Made by a program: the position numbers and the translations under genes. The notes under the pieces are model-generated. The model worked only from the letters and a program-made list of their open reading frames with translations, was not told where the DNA came from and did no database searches. Below are positions 12,400 through 24,118 of a stretch of DNA of 64,000 bases, one piece after another. How positions within the stretch are numbered: position 1 is the stretch's first letter; each line of letters begins with the position of its first letter. The DNA comes from Sipunculus nudus (taxonomy: Eukaryota > Annelida > Sipuncula > Golfingiida > Sipunculidae), in assembly GCA_026874595.1 (NCBI GenBank), contig CM049306.1, positions 28,633,519-28,697,518 of the forward strand. Direction: 5' to 3'.

Positions 12400-13260
12400 G
12401 CTTTTTGCTTCAGTGTAAAGGCAAATGCTGGGATCACTTTATGCTACAGATATCATGGCTGTTTCTTTTATCTGTATCACCTGAAGGCCAAAACCAAAGT
12501 CACTGAAGCCCTGGTTAAAGATTTTCTGTGTGCAGATGACTGCATGTGTGCATCATTAAACAAACTAGCTTAAACCTGTAACTCACCAATTGCTTTTCAA
12601 CAGCAGCAAAGTCCTTTTGCCCAATATTCAGCCTATATAATATGGAAGTGATGCCTAAGCCTGCCTCTGATCTCTCTCCTAAAGAAACCTGCCACTGAAA
12701 TTAGGGATACAACTCTTAACCAAGTGGACAGCGTCACCTAATTGGGGACCTTACTGACTTTAACATGAAGCAAGGACAAAGAGATTTCTAACAGACTGGC
12801 AAAGGCATGCAGGCACTTCTTTAGGCATGATGTGGAAGAGAATGAGGGGGAACATGGAATTATGCTGAACACTAATTATATAAGCTAGAGGTCTACAAGG
12901 CAGTTGAGAGGACAGGATATCTAACAGAGATCTAAGTGTTATGCAGAGCATTCACCAAGAAAGCCCAGCTTCAGTGGGCTGGCAGTGTGGTGCAGATGGA
13001 ACACACAACATTTTCAAAATGGTTTTCTCCTCTAATGTGGCTTCTGGCACCAAGAATATTGGATAGCCTCTCAGGCACTCAGTTGTAGACGGCATGAAAG
13101 CATTGCTAGGGGCCTGTTGTGTACCTGTTAATACCTGGGGAGGTCCTGGTCAGTAAAGAAAAGTGAAGGCAGGGCCTGGCAAAGAGTGACAAGCACTTTC
13201 TGAAGATTTGACTCAGTAGGTGAAGGTCACCAGTTTTCATGATTTTGGCTGAAACAATTG
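12400..13260 (+). pseudogene. Decayed non-LTR retrotransposon (LINE) reverse transcriptase, C-terminal half
   Basis: The frame at 12352-12573 includes LKAKTKVTEALVKDFLCADD, which matches the conserved stretch before and over the catalytic FADD box of a common animal non-LTR reverse transcriptase. The F of the box is replaced by C. Further downstream, in broken frames, LEVYKAV (about 12885) and KKAQLQWAGSVVQM (about 12957-12999) match the conserved regions that normally follow the RT in the same family. Stops and frameshifts throughout show it is dead. The 5' half of the element is missing. It ends just before the HINE at 13270. Confidence 0.75.
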
Positions 13261-13589
13261 GTATACAAAAACAAGTGAACCATGGGTCATGACGCTCAGC
13301 TGACTGGGAAGAGATTCACAAAAGGAAATTTTATCATCAGAATGGTAGTATATACTCATTCAACTGAAGCATCAAACAGATTAACCAACAGGCCAAGATT
13401 AAGTCTGTATTTATATATCTATAAATAGAGAAAAAATGTGTAAACTTTAAAATCTAGAACATGGGTAGCCCACAAGTGACTATGTGTATCCGCCAAAATA
13501 GAGTTGAACGGGTGAAGTGAGGCATGGATTGAGTGGCAAGGGGAAATAGAGTGAGGTATGTTGCATATTAGCATGAATGTCTGCAGCCT

Positions 13590-15060
13590 GAATGTGTATG
13601 TAGGTTGTGCCACCTACTAAAAATCCAGAAAGCTGTTCAAGTTGTATACATATGCGAAATTTTAGGCAGAAAAGTCAAACCACTACATGCGTATGAGTGA
13701 TTATAGCCCACGGCAGACAAACAGACAGACGCTGTGCAAAAATGGTTGCAGGTGGCCCCTCCAGTTTTGTGTATGATAAAGACCTATGTGAGATCTAAAC
13801 ACATACACAATTTTGGCCCAATTAGTCAAACGGTTCCTGAGATATGAGCTTGGATGTGTGCATCGTTAACTAGAATTTAGGTGGTGCCACCTGTCATAAA
13901 ATCAAAAAGCTGTCCAGGATGCATAAACCTGCAAAATTTTAGGCAGTCATGTCAAACCACTACAGAGAAATGAGTGATGTTAGGCCTCAGCAGACAAACA
14001 GACAGAAGCTGTGCAAAATTTGCAAAAATGGTTGCAGGTGGCCCCTCCAGTTTTGTGTATGATAAAGACCTATGTGAGATCTATGCACATGCAAAATTTT
14101 GGCCCAATCGTTCAAACGATCCCAAAATATAAGCTTGGATGTCTGCAGAGTAAACTAGAATGTAGGTGGCGCCACCTGTCATAAAATCAAGAAAGCTATC
14201 CAGGAGGTATAAAGCTGCAAAATTTTAGGCAGATACGTAAAACCACTGCCGAGATATGAGTGACATTATACCATGGCAGACAAACAGACAGACGCTGTGC
14301 AAAAATGGTTGCAGGTGGCAACTCCAGTTTTGTATGATAAAGACCTATGTGAGATCTAAACACATACACAATTTTGGCCAGTCAAACTGTTACTGAGATA
14401 TGAGCTTGGATGTGTGCAGCGTTAACTAGAATTTAGGTGGCGCCACCTGTCATAAAATCAAGAAAGCTGTCCAGGATGTATAAACCTGCAAAACTTTAGG
14501 CAGTTATGTCAAACCACTACAGAGAAATGAGTGATTTTAGGCCTCAACAGACAAACAGACAGCTCTGTGCAAACATGGTTACAGGTGGCGCCACCATTTT
14601 TTGTGTATGTTATAAAACTATCCAAGGGCTACATTTGTATAAATTTTATTTCCTGATTGGTCAAACGGTTCCTGAGATATAAGCTTGGATGTCATCAGTG
14701 TGATCGTGAATGTAGGTGGCGCCACCTGTCATAAAATCAAGAAAGCTATCCAGGATGTATAAGCATGCCGAATTTCAGGTGAATTAGTCAATTCACTGCA
14801 GAGATATGAGTGATTTTAACACAAGGCAGATGAACAACTGTGCAAACAGGGTTACAGGTGTCGCCACCATTTTTTGTGTATGTTATAAAGCTATCCAAGG
14901 GCTACATTTGTATAAATTTAATTTCCTGATTGGTCAAACAGTTCCTGAGATATGAGGGTTTATGTGATGAAACAGACGCACAACTGGACACTGGGCAGAC
15001 AGGAAAGGTCAGTGGTCAACACAAATTGGTTAGGCACCAGTTCACATGTGACCCGATAAC
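13590..15060 (+). repeat. B-family tandem array (about 280-bp period)
   Basis: Two alternating half-units. One reads GGTGGCGCCACCTGTCATAA and the other is TTGCAGGTGG with CACC and AGTTTTG. They repeat about every 280 bp (first-type palindromes near 13871, 14165, 14436, 14717). Each half carries a conserved GAGATATGAG box about 110 bp after the palindrome. Homologous arrays lie at 39720-41400 and 62220-63290. Confidence 0.85.
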
Positions 15061-17310
15061 TGGTGTAAGTTTCAGTAGTTAATCGTTTTGTAGTTATTGA
15101 GATACTGCAGTTTTTGTATCAAATTTTCCATTATTCTGGGGGGGGGGGGGGGTATTTTGGAGTCATACAGCTTAAAGAATATGGGTAACAGAGACCTTAT
15201 TTCAGGATTCCATGGAGACTTTTCATGGGTCTCCCTGTGTGTCAAGAATGAAGATTCTAGGTTCAGTCTTTATGATTTGTGCCCTGTTAACAGATGTTCA
15301 TATTTTAAAAGGTCTCAAAAATAGAGAAAAAATTTGTTAAAAAACCCAAACAAATACAGGTGGCACCACCAGTCTGCATAAACTGATGAAACACTCCATG
15401 ATCAATATGTATGCCAAAAATCATGACCATCATTGATGTAGTTAATGAGATATTGAAGTTTTTATATGAAACTTTTGACTATTCTGGGGGGTACTTTGGG
15501 GCCCCATAGCTCGAAGGATATGGGTAACAGAGACCTAATTTCTGGTTTCCATTGAGACTTATCATAGTTCTCTCAGTGTCTTGAGAATGAAGATTCTAGG
15601 TCCAGTTGTTATGATTTGTGCCACGCCAACAGATGACAGCATCCTTAAAGGTCTCAAAATAGAGAAAACAATTCGTAAAAAATCGAAAAATACAGGTGGC
15701 ACCACCAGTCTGCAGGAACTGATGGAACATCTCATGATCAATATGTATGCCAAAAATCATGACCATCTGTGATGTAGTTATTGAGATATTGAAGTTTTTG
15801 TATGAAATTTTTTACTATTCTTGGGGGTACTTTGGGGCCCCATAGCTCAAATGATATGGGTAACAGAGACCTAATTTCCCGTTTCCCTGGAGACTTTTCA
15901 TGGACCTCTCAGTGTGTCAAGAACTAAGATTCTAGGTCCAGTCTTTACGATTTGTGCCTTGTTAACAGATGTTCACATTTTTAAAGGTCTCAAAATAGAG
16001 ATAACAATTTGTAAAAAATTGAAAAATACAGGTGGCGCCACCAGTCTGCAGGAACTGATGGAACATCTCATGATCAATATGTATGCCAAAAATCATGACC
16101 ATCAGTCAAGTAGTTAATGAGATATTGAAGTTTTTGTATACAATTTTTGACTTTTCTGTGGGGGTACTTTGTGGCCCCATAGCTTGAAGGATATGGGTAA
16201 CAGAGACCTAATTTCTGGTTTCCAAGGAGATTTTTCATGGATCTCTCAGTGTGTCAGGAATGAAGATTCTAGGTCCAGTTTTGTGCCCTGTTAACAGCTG
16301 TTTACATTTTAAAGGTCTCAAAAATAGAGAAAACAGTTCGTAAAAATTGAAAAATACAGGTGGCGCCACCAGTCTGCAGAAACTGATGAAACATCTCATG
16401 ATCAAGATGTATGCCAAAGATCATGACCATCAGTGATGTAGTTAATGAGATGTTGAAGTTTTTGTATGAAATTTTTGACTATTCTGGGGGGTACTTTGGG
16501 GCCCCATAGCTCGAAGGATAAAGGTAACAGAGACCTAATTTCTGGTTTCCATGGAGACTTTTCATAGTTCTCTCAGTGTGTCAAGAATGAAGATTTTAGG
16601 TCCAGTCGTTACTATTTGTGCCAAGTTAACAGATGACAGCATCCTTAAAGGTCTAAAAAATAGAGGAAAAAATCGTAAAAAATCGAACAATACAGGTGGC
16701 GCCACCAGTCTAAAGGAACTGAAGGAACATCTCATGATCAATATGTATGCCAAAAATCATGACCATCAGTGATGTAGTTATTGAGATATTGAAGTTTTTG
16801 TATGAAATTTTTGACTATTCTGGGGGGTACTTTGGGGTCCCATAGCTCAAAGGATATGGGTAACAGAGACCTTATTTCTGGTTTCCAAGAAGATTTTTCA
16901 TGGACCTCTCAGTGTGTGAAGAACTAAGATTCTAGGTCCAGTCTTTACGATTTGTGCCTTGTTAACAGATGTTCACATTTTTAAAGGTCTCAAAAATAGA
17001 GAAAAAAATTCGTAAAAAATCGAAAAATACAGGTGGCGCCACCAGTCTGCAGGAAATGATGGAACATCTCATGATCAATATGTATGCCAAAAATCATGAC
17101 CATCAGTCGAGTAGTTAATGAGATATTGAAGTTTTTTTATGAAATTTTTTTACTTTTCTGGGGGGTACTTTGTGGCCCCATAGCTCGAAAGATATGGGTA
17201 ACAGAGACCTAATTTCTGGTTTCCAAGGAGATTTTTCATGGACCTCTCAGAATCCCAAGTTACAAGGTTCTAAGTCCAGTGGTTACGATTTGTGCCCTGT
17301 TAACGGACAG
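15060..17310 (+). repeat. C-family tandem array (336-bp period, about six units)
   Basis: Palindromes at 15359, 15694, 16031, 16359, 16695 and 17032 give spacings of 335, 337, 328, 336 and 337. Each unit contains CACCAGTCTGCAGGAACTGA, a GAGATATTGAAG box, a run of G before GTACTTTG, and GGGTAACAGAGACCTAATTT. The last unit passes into the ACGG microsatellite and the hairpin at 17308-17378. Single C-type units also end the elements at 18309-19944 and 29481-32658. Confidence 0.9.
15139..15152. repeat. Poly-G tract in C unit
   Basis: About 14 G in a row. In the other C units the homologous position has only 4 to 6 G (for example near 15487, 16486, 16820), so this copy expanded. Confidence 0.85.
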
Positions 17311-17398
17311 ACGGCCGGACGGACGACGGACAAAGAGTGATCGCTATAGCTCAGATGACTTACAGTCAGCTGAGCTAATGAGGGGAAAATGTGCAGTA

Positions 17399-18199
17399 CA
17401 ATAGAACATCAAATATCCAAACACCATTTATCCGAAAACTCATTCATCTGAATTAAAAAACAGAGAACCGAAATTTTGACCATTTATCCGAAAGTGGCAA
17501 AAAATATCAAATATATTAGTATAAAAGATCGTCTGATTCAAAACAAAAGAAGCCACATCAGCGGTGATACATATTGCCGACTGATTAATGCTGAGCGCAG
17601 GCAGGAGGTGTTAAAACACTGCCACGCTGGCCTGGGTTGTCCTCGCTTTAATCAGAATGCCCAGGCTTGGGTAACCTGTACAGACAAAATTTACTACCGA
17701 TTATGACTGAGTAGCTGACTGCTGGTTGTAGGTGTGATAAACTCAGCCTGGCCGATCAGTGTAGTCCTCTGCTCAGCTTGATCAGGGTGGCTTTGCTTCA
17801 TTTATTTGAAATAAAAATGTGTACATAAATTTGTCTGCTTATGCATTCAACCAATCCTCTCACTCATTATTTCAATAAAATACAGTACAAGTATAAAGAT
17901 TCCCGTAGTTCACCCTTTCTGCAGAGAAATGGCAGCACTTTCGAGGTCATGGCAGGTCACACTAGTTATCCAGCCACGCGTGACATATTGAAGGTATGAC
18001 ACCGATTGTTTCCAGTGCAGGGCTGTTCAACATTAATTATATTATAATATAATTATGTGTTCTACATGGTGAATTTATTAAATCTATCAAAAATGTTATA
18101 TTGTTACACGTTTATCAGGGGTAAGCTTAATCAATTTGGGTCAGTCAGTATCTGGTAATGCTTGTCCTCTGAGGCTTTTGGATTAACGATGCTCAACGG
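17399..18199. mobile_element. Tigger/pogo-like MITE (801 bp) with TA target duplication
   Basis: The left end reads CAATAGAACATCAAATATCC. The inverse complement of the right end reads CCGTTGAGCATCGTTAATCC. Both sit inside TA dinucleotides (17397-17398 and 18200-18201). TIRs of this ATCC-rich type with TA duplication are typical of pogo/Tigger elements. Repeated TTTATCCGAAA blocks follow the left end. No transposase is visible, so it would be mobilised in trans. Confidence 0.65.
17476..17706 (+). pseudogene. Possible retroelement integrase zinc-finger fragment inside the MITE
   Basis: A 76-codon frame containing INAERRQEVLKHCHAGLG, loosely like the HHCC zinc-binding segment of retroelement integrases (…VL..CH.G.GGH…). 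The second histidine and later cysteines are not in the expected spacing. The match is suggestive only, and it may simply be captured sequence. Confidence 0.2.
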
Positions 18200-18459
18200 T
18201 ACTTCAGAAGTTATGGGCATCACAAAAATCATAGATATGCCCAGGTTTGGCCTTGAAGACCAATGTGAAGGTTTCCAGTATTCACACTCATCCAAGATCT
18301 TGACTTAAAACTAGGGACCCATGGGTCTCGATGCTCAGCTGCATTTGTCTATAAGGATATATGTATATGAGGTTTTCCAAAATATTTGTCCTGTGATCAG
18401 TCTGAAGCCAACCTGTCTACCCAAACTGGAGTTATCATCCATAAACTAATTTGTGAATT

Positions 18460-19400
18460 GATTGGCCCTGTGACCTTAACCTTTGACCTAATGACCCAAA
18501 ATCAAAAGGAAACTTCCCCTATTGGCAGGTGCACAACATGTTGATGATGACCTTGACTTTTGGCCTTATGACCCCAAAATCAAAAGGGTTCTTACATTAT
18601 TGGTGGATCATATATAAGTCAAAATTGAAACCACTATGTCAATTCGAACTGGAGTTATCATCCAGAAAAAAACATGTGGACAGATGGGCCCCTGTGACGA
18701 TGACCTTTGACCTTGTGACCCCCAAATCAATCATTTTTTTCCCTATTGGCAGCTCAGCTATATTTGATCAAGATGGAAGGTTTTGGATAAAAAGTTTGGC
18801 TTAAAATGCATCCACAATCTTTCTAAATAAGTGGGTCCTGTGACCTTGACCTTTGACCTCATGACCCTAAAATTGAACAGAATCTTCCCCTATTTGCAGG
18901 TTAGCAATATCTTGAAGATGGAAGGTTTGGGATGAAAAGTTTGGCTTCAAATGCATATGCATTCTTTTTAAAGAAATGAGTCATGTGACCTTGACCTTTG
19001 ACCATTGGACCCAAAAATCCACAGGGTTCTTACTTTAGTGGTGAGTCATATATAAGTTAAATTTGAAACCAATATGTCAAACTAAACTGGAGTTATCATC
19101 TAGAAACTAATTTGTGAACAGATGGCCCCTGTGACCTTGACCTTTGACCATGTGACCCCAAAGTCATTTATGCTCTCCCAATACTGGCAAGTCAGCTAAA
19201 TGTGCAAAAACAAGTTTGGGATGAAAAGCTTGGCTTAAAATCAGCCATAATCTTTTTTGAAAAGTGAGTCCTGTGACCTTGACCTTTGACCTCATAACCC
19301 TAAAATTGAACAGAATCTTCCTTTAGTTGTGGACCATATGTAAGTTTGAAATCCATGTGTCAATACAACCTGGAGATATCATCTGGAAACAAATTTGTGT
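18460..19400 (+). repeat. T-family tandem array (about 145-bp period)
   Basis: Exact TGACCTTGACCTTTGACC at 18841, 18986, 19132 and 19274, with variants near 18468, 18545 and 18697. Between them runs a conserved sequence with TGGAGTTATCATC and AAAAGTTTGG. The complement of the motif is three AGGTCA half-sites in direct repeat (spacers of 1 and 0), which resembles nuclear receptor DR1 and extended TCAAGGTCA sites. Confidence 0.85.
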
Positions 19401-19411
19401 GGATGGACGGA

Positions 19412-19413
19412 TG

Positions 19414-19450
<37 letters not shown>

Positions 19451-19452
19451 GG
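19412..19452. repeat. (ACAG)n microsatellite
   Basis: Run of GACAGACA units following GGATGGACGGATGG. The homologous tract at 30125-30156 in the paralogue is shorter. Confidence 0.85.
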
Positions 19453-19944
19453 TGATAACTATAAGGCATCCACATGTGATCAATAAACACACCAGGTTTT
19501 GGTACACTAGATGTAATTACAGCTGAGAAACTGACATGATTGTTGTCATTTAATAGTTAAAAAATAAAAAAATATTTGTTAAAATAACAAAAAAATACAG
19601 GTGGCGGCACCACTTTTCGGTAACTGACAAAACTAGTCATGGTCAATATTCAAGGCAAGATTCATGACAATCCATGCATTAATTATCAAGATATTGGAGG
19701 TTTTGTATTATATTTTTTATTATTCTGCGGGTACTTTCAAGCCCCATAGCTTGAAGGATATAGGTCGCAGTGACCTAATTTCAGGTTTCCAAGGAGATTT
19801 TTTTCATTGACCTCCCATTGATATTCACTTATCTTGCTTCAGGGTCCAGCAGTTATGATTTGTGCCCTGCTAACAGACGGCCGGACGGACGACGGACAAA
19901 GCGCCATTCCTATACCTCATTTGACTTACAGTCAGCTGAGCTAA

Positions 19945-22597
19945 AAATTTACTTGTGAATTAATCTGTGAGCAAAATATGCGATGCTTCAAAAGTTATCA
20001 TGTTCATAAGATATCCTGGAGATAGTGAGCATATAGCACGGCAGATTTTAAGTAGATCAGCCAGGCCATGCTCGCCATTTTGATCCATCAAAGACTTTGT
20101 TGAAACTTCTTACTTGTGTTATCAGTGAAGTAAAAATATGCATTACTTTAAAGGTTATAATCTTTTTTTATTCTGGTTTATTCAAGGAAAAAAATCGCAG
20201 TTTTCAAACTAATCCAAGATTTGGTAGAAATCAGTAAAAAAAAAATCAGGTTTCATGAAAAAATATGCTGGTGTTCAAAAGTTACCATGTTAACAAATAA
20301 TTAAACAGGTGAAAGACCATATACCATGTCTCCCTCCATGGTAGGTAAGACATAAATAACACTTAATCTAAGTTAAGAATATTAAAAACAAAGATCTGCT
20401 TGTTATGATTTCTTCTTTCTTTCCTTCTTTTTTTCTTTATGTGCAGGATTATGCAACAACTTTAGAATTATTTTCTCCTTAGCTTTGTGGAGGGGTCACA
20501 AGTCACAAGTTTTCGAACTCATCTGAGAACATGGTTGATTAAATTTGATGACAAAATAGACAAATACTTCGACAGTTATCGCATTCACAAGAAATCCTAA
20601 AGATGACAGACCAGTATAGGTCAGAAAACAATGTTGTGGGAGACATACTTAGTATGGTATATAGACCAACTGACCTGTGCTTATTATAAAACATTAAGAG
20701 TGACACTACAGTGATGGCCATAAATAAAATGTTTGCATTAAGGATGTGTCACAGGAGCATAATCACTGCGCTGTAAATAACTCAGATACAGAGCACCCTT
20801 CATTATACATGTACCTAGTATGAACCTATTATCAGACAAAAGAAGATGGAGACATAGACTGAGCACTGATTGAATTGGACCACACTTTTTAACCCACCAG
20901 CAGTAGGGTAGGTTATCATCAGTGTAATGCTTCACATCAATGTTTTACTTTGTATCTATATTGATGTTTCAGGTTCCAGGAGATAATATTCCATGTAATG
21001 AGATTGTGAAGCTGAATCTGATTGAGTTTCAGCTTGAACAGATCCTATTAGGTAACAATGTTGTCAAAGTGTGATTGTCCTTTAGTCAAGTAGTAACATA
21101 ATATTTGGTCACCAGTTTTCCATTACAGTAACAAAAAATATCCTGTGATTTTCTTCTACAATAAGTACTACTTCAAGGGGTGCTGGAGACGGATAAAAAC
21201 TAGATTACTTGCCAAAACTTGTTTGTTTCTTGAATAAAGTCATAAAAGGAAATTGAAAAACTGCAGAAGACAAAAAAAAGTGAAAAACTGTGGAAGACAA
21301 ATATGCAACCTTAAACACATGTATTTTTATATTTTTTTAAATTTTATTTTGCAAATTCTTCATATTAATGCTTTGTCCTTGGGAACAATATACAAATTTT
21401 GTTACAATATAAAACATATTCTAAGTTCCTGGAAGGCAGATAGGCATCACTGAAATTGATAAATATATAGAAGGTACATAAACTGACTAATAATTGATCA
21501 TCATTTTTTTCTTTCAATCATCAAACATGATTCGTTTTTAATGGGTTAACTCAAACTTTTGTTAAGAAATCAGGCTTCAGACATTCCACTTTATAAAATT
21601 CTTTAAATTAAACATTGTATTTTGATTCAAATTCTAATGATTCTTTTAACCTTAAACCCCTTTCTGTAATAATTAAGTTTTTTATGTTTTATGAAGATAC
21701 CACAAAACCTGGGGAACATTTAAACTTCAATATAAATATAAAGATTTCCAGAATTTTATATAAATAATCTCAATTTAAAAAAAAGGGTAAAATAAATTGA
21801 AATTGGTTAAGAGACTCTTTCTTGAGTAGGTAGGAGCATGATTAGAACACCTTTTAAGGCAGATGGTGCCATACATATGTTTTTCTATATTTTGACATTG
21901 TTAGGTTTACATGCATATGTTTGCAGAACAGATAAATATGGAATTTCTGGATGTGGCTAGACATCCTGTTCCATAAACAAGAACTGAAAGCGCCTTTGGA
22001 TTCTATACTGTATACTCCCTCAAGAAATGCAGGTTACAGTCTGGCAGTCATCAGCGATGCTTGCATCAATTTGAAGGAATAAGACCTTGGAATCTGTGAC
22101 TACATGGACATATCCATTAAACCACAGACACTTCAAATTTACTGCTGCCAGTCAATCTGACAGAAACTAACAGCATAGTCTGGAGATGAAAACTGTAAGG
22201 ACACATATGAAAAGGAAGAAAACTGAAAAGGTAATTACATAGCCTTAACTTCTTAACAGCAAGGCAGGGATACAGCCAACACCAGGCATTCCTAGTCTGG
22301 AGTCTGACTTCTAAATTGTTATTAGATTTGTACTGAATATCCTTTTACAGAATCTTACATTTTCTAATGGGTAATTTACAACATATTGATCCCTATCATT
22401 AGTTTATCTTCAAACACATTAAATTCATTACCTCATGCAGGCTGATGATCTTATGATCTGTACATGTACATATGATTATTGTATGTCATTTTTATATTCA
22501 TACTTTTCAGTATTTAAATTCATAGATAATGGTCAGCCAGTGACTAATGTGTAAAAACATTAACCAAGTATGTGGTTATAAACATATCACCACTGAA
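19945..22597. other. Mostly unique AT-rich sequence
   Basis: Sequence around 19980-20300 looks like eroded repeat (CATGCTCGCCATTTTGATCC style phrases). The rest is unique, with no gene I can support apart from a weak exon candidate at 20973-21051. Confidence 0.4.
20973..21051 (+). CDS. Weak candidate exon, strand ambiguous
   Basis: Plus strand: TTGATGTTTCAG acceptor, 79 nt open, then GTAACA donor. It encodes an amphipathic stretch including NEIVKLNLIEFQLEQILL. The complementary strand is also open and ends in a stop after SHYMEYYLLEPETSI. The coding strand therefore cannot be decided, and neither peptide is recognised. Confidence 0.2.
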
Positions 22598-22613
22598 CCC
22601 CCCCCCCCCCCCC
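22598..22613. repeat. Poly-C tract
   Basis: Sixteen C in a row next to the repeat that hosts the DIRS insertion. Confidence 0.9.
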
Positions 22614-22619
22614 AAAGAA

Positions 22620-22870
22620 AATTAACCAAAGAGCTGGCTCTCATAACAGAAAAATGGCATTAAAAGATTGGCAAAGCTGTTATATAAAGAATTAACATTA
22701 CTGATCAACATTTGATCATTTGTGTGATTTTCACCAAATATGGAATTAATAATCAAGGTCAAGGCCACTCTCATAGTAAAGATCATAACCCTTCCTTCAA
22801 ATTTACCACACTCCATCACCCATATCTATGTTTATGCATAATATGAAAGAAACCTTACCAATTCTTTATG
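22620..22870 (+). repeat. I-family repeat, left flank of the DIRS element
   Basis: The segment with GTCAAGGCCACTCTCATAG and ATGCATAATATGAAAG is homologous, in the same orientation, to 27095-27200. The DIRS element appears to have inserted inside an array of this family. A truncated palindrome GGTAGCGCCAC at 27294 links it to the pearl-like core families. Confidence 0.6.
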
Positions 22871-23890
22871 AATTGTAGTTCTAGTAGTGGACGAAGTAGG
22901 TCACCACTTGACTGTGCCATAACCCTTCACCTCGTTGTTTAGTGACACAGATTTAAAATTGGGACAGCCCTTTCCCAGATACCCCCATCTCATGATGCCC
23001 CTAGCAACCTGTATTTGTATATGTTTAGACCTCATTCTTTCCGTAGAACCCAGCACAATGCTGCCTGCATGCAGCCACATCATTACCAGAAAGCGGCAAG
23101 GACATCACCTGAGGCGTTAAATCCTTAAGATAAAAGGTAGCAAAAGTATCAGAACTTTTCCATAGACCCTGTCTAAGCAGGTCAGAAACAGGGACTCCGG
23201 CTGCAATTGTTAGAGACTTGACATTGTGTGCCTTCACCTTGAGAAACGACAGGGTATACAAGGGGACACCTTAGCAGAAGCCTCGATGATAGTTTCTTTA
23301 ATCCAGTGAGAGATAGTGATAAGACTGATATCATAGTAAAGATCATAACCCTTCCTTCAAATTTACCACACTCCATCACCCATATCTATGTTAATGCATA
23401 ATATGAAAGAAACCTTACCAATTCTCTGTGAATTGTAGTTCTAGTAGTGGACGAAGTAGGTCACCACTTGACTGTGCCATAACCCTTCACCTCGTTGTTT
23501 AGTGACACAGATTTAAAATTGGGACAGCCCTTTCCCAGATACCCCCATCTCATGATGCCCCTAGCAACCTGTATTTGTATATGTTTAGACCTCATTCTTT
23601 CCGTAGAACCCAGCACAATGCTGCCTGCATGCAGCCACATCATTACCAGAAAGCAGCAAGGACATCACCTGAGGCGTTAAATCCTTAAGATAAAAGGTAG
23701 CAAAAGTATCAGAACTTTTTCATAGACCCTGTCTAAGCAGGTCAGAAACAGGGACTCCGGCTGCAATTGTAAGAGACTTGACATTGTGTGCCTTCACCTT
23801 GAGAAATGACAGGGTATACAAGGGGACACCTTAGCGGAAGCCTCGATGATAGTTTCTTTAATCCAGTGAGAGATAGTGATAAGACTGATA
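22771..23890. repeat. 560-bp tandem duplication across the DIRS/host junction
   Basis: 22771-23330 and 23331-23890 are nearly identical; I counted fewer than about a dozen differences, so roughly 98 percent. Each copy contains about 100 bp of flanking I-family repeat followed by the 3' terminal part of the DIRS element. The duplication therefore happened after the DIRS insertion. Confidence 0.95.
22896..23010 (+). repeat. DIRS inverted terminal repeat, 3' side
   Basis: 115 bp from GTAGGTCACC to CTAGCAACCT. It is the inverse complement of 26741-26855 with scattered differences, and is duplicated at 23456-23570 by the 560-bp tandem duplication. Confidence 0.85.
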
Positions 23891-24000
23891 TCACAGGAAA
23901 CAGACTGATCCCCTTGCTGGGTTTTCTGAATAAATAGATGTTTACAGTCACACCTCAACAAAGCCATTGCATGGAGGTAATAGTGCAGAGCCCGAAAAAG
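23025..24000 (-). pseudogene. Tyrosine recombinase of the DIRS element
   Basis: In one minus frame, RALHYYLHAM and later SLITISHWIKETI match the arginine-bearing and following segments of DIRS/phage-type tyrosine recombinases. In another frame KAHNVKSLTIAAGVPVSDLL, then LWKSSDTFATFYLKD, match the H-x-x-R box and the final tyrosine region. The box reads HNVK, so its arginine is replaced by lysine. A frameshift separates the two parts. In the second tandem copy the W codon of the LWKSS motif has become a stop. The enzyme would integrate a circular cDNA by recombination, but this copy is dead. Confidence 0.8.
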
Positions 24001-24118
24001 GCAATTGATTGCACCATGATTATGCTAACCCTGTAGTAAAGCAAGTATGCAATAGGGCATTGCAGAGTCTGAGGTACACTGTATAAAGTCTGGAGCCAAG
24101 CGGAGCATTGCAGAAGAG

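Larger units (their letters stand above)
13270..17378 (+). mobile_element. 4.1-kb HINE-like element with B and C tandem cores
   Basis: The 5' end reads AACAAGTGAACCATGGGTCA followed by GCTCAGCTGA. The 3' end is ACGG microsatellite, hairpin and GAGCTAA (17372-17378). The 5' GCTCAGCTGA and 3' TCAGCTGAGC are exact inverse complements, like the subterminal inverted repeats of Helentron-associated elements (established for HINEs; applied here by inference). The interior holds B-type units (about 13430-15060) and then C-type units (about 15060-17300). There is no transposase or Rep/helicase frame. The short frames within it (15581-16772) are repeat artefacts. Confidence 0.7.
18309..19944 (+). mobile_element. 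1.6-kb HINE-like element with T-type core
   Basis: The 5' end is CTAGGGACCCATGGGTCTCG followed by GCTCAGCTG. The 3' end is an ACGG-type stretch, hairpin and GAGCTAA (19938-19944). The interior is an array of about 145-bp units with TGACCTTGACCTTTGACC, then a (CAGA)n stretch at about 19412-19452, and a single C-type unit (19590-19900). A paralogue without this 5' end, split by another element, is at 29481-32658. Confidence 0.75.

Noticed and set aside
15060-17310. Regular direct repeats considered as a CRISPR array
   Set aside because: Units are 336 bp without spacers, the repeat is in eukaryotic mobile-element context, and no cas genes exist.
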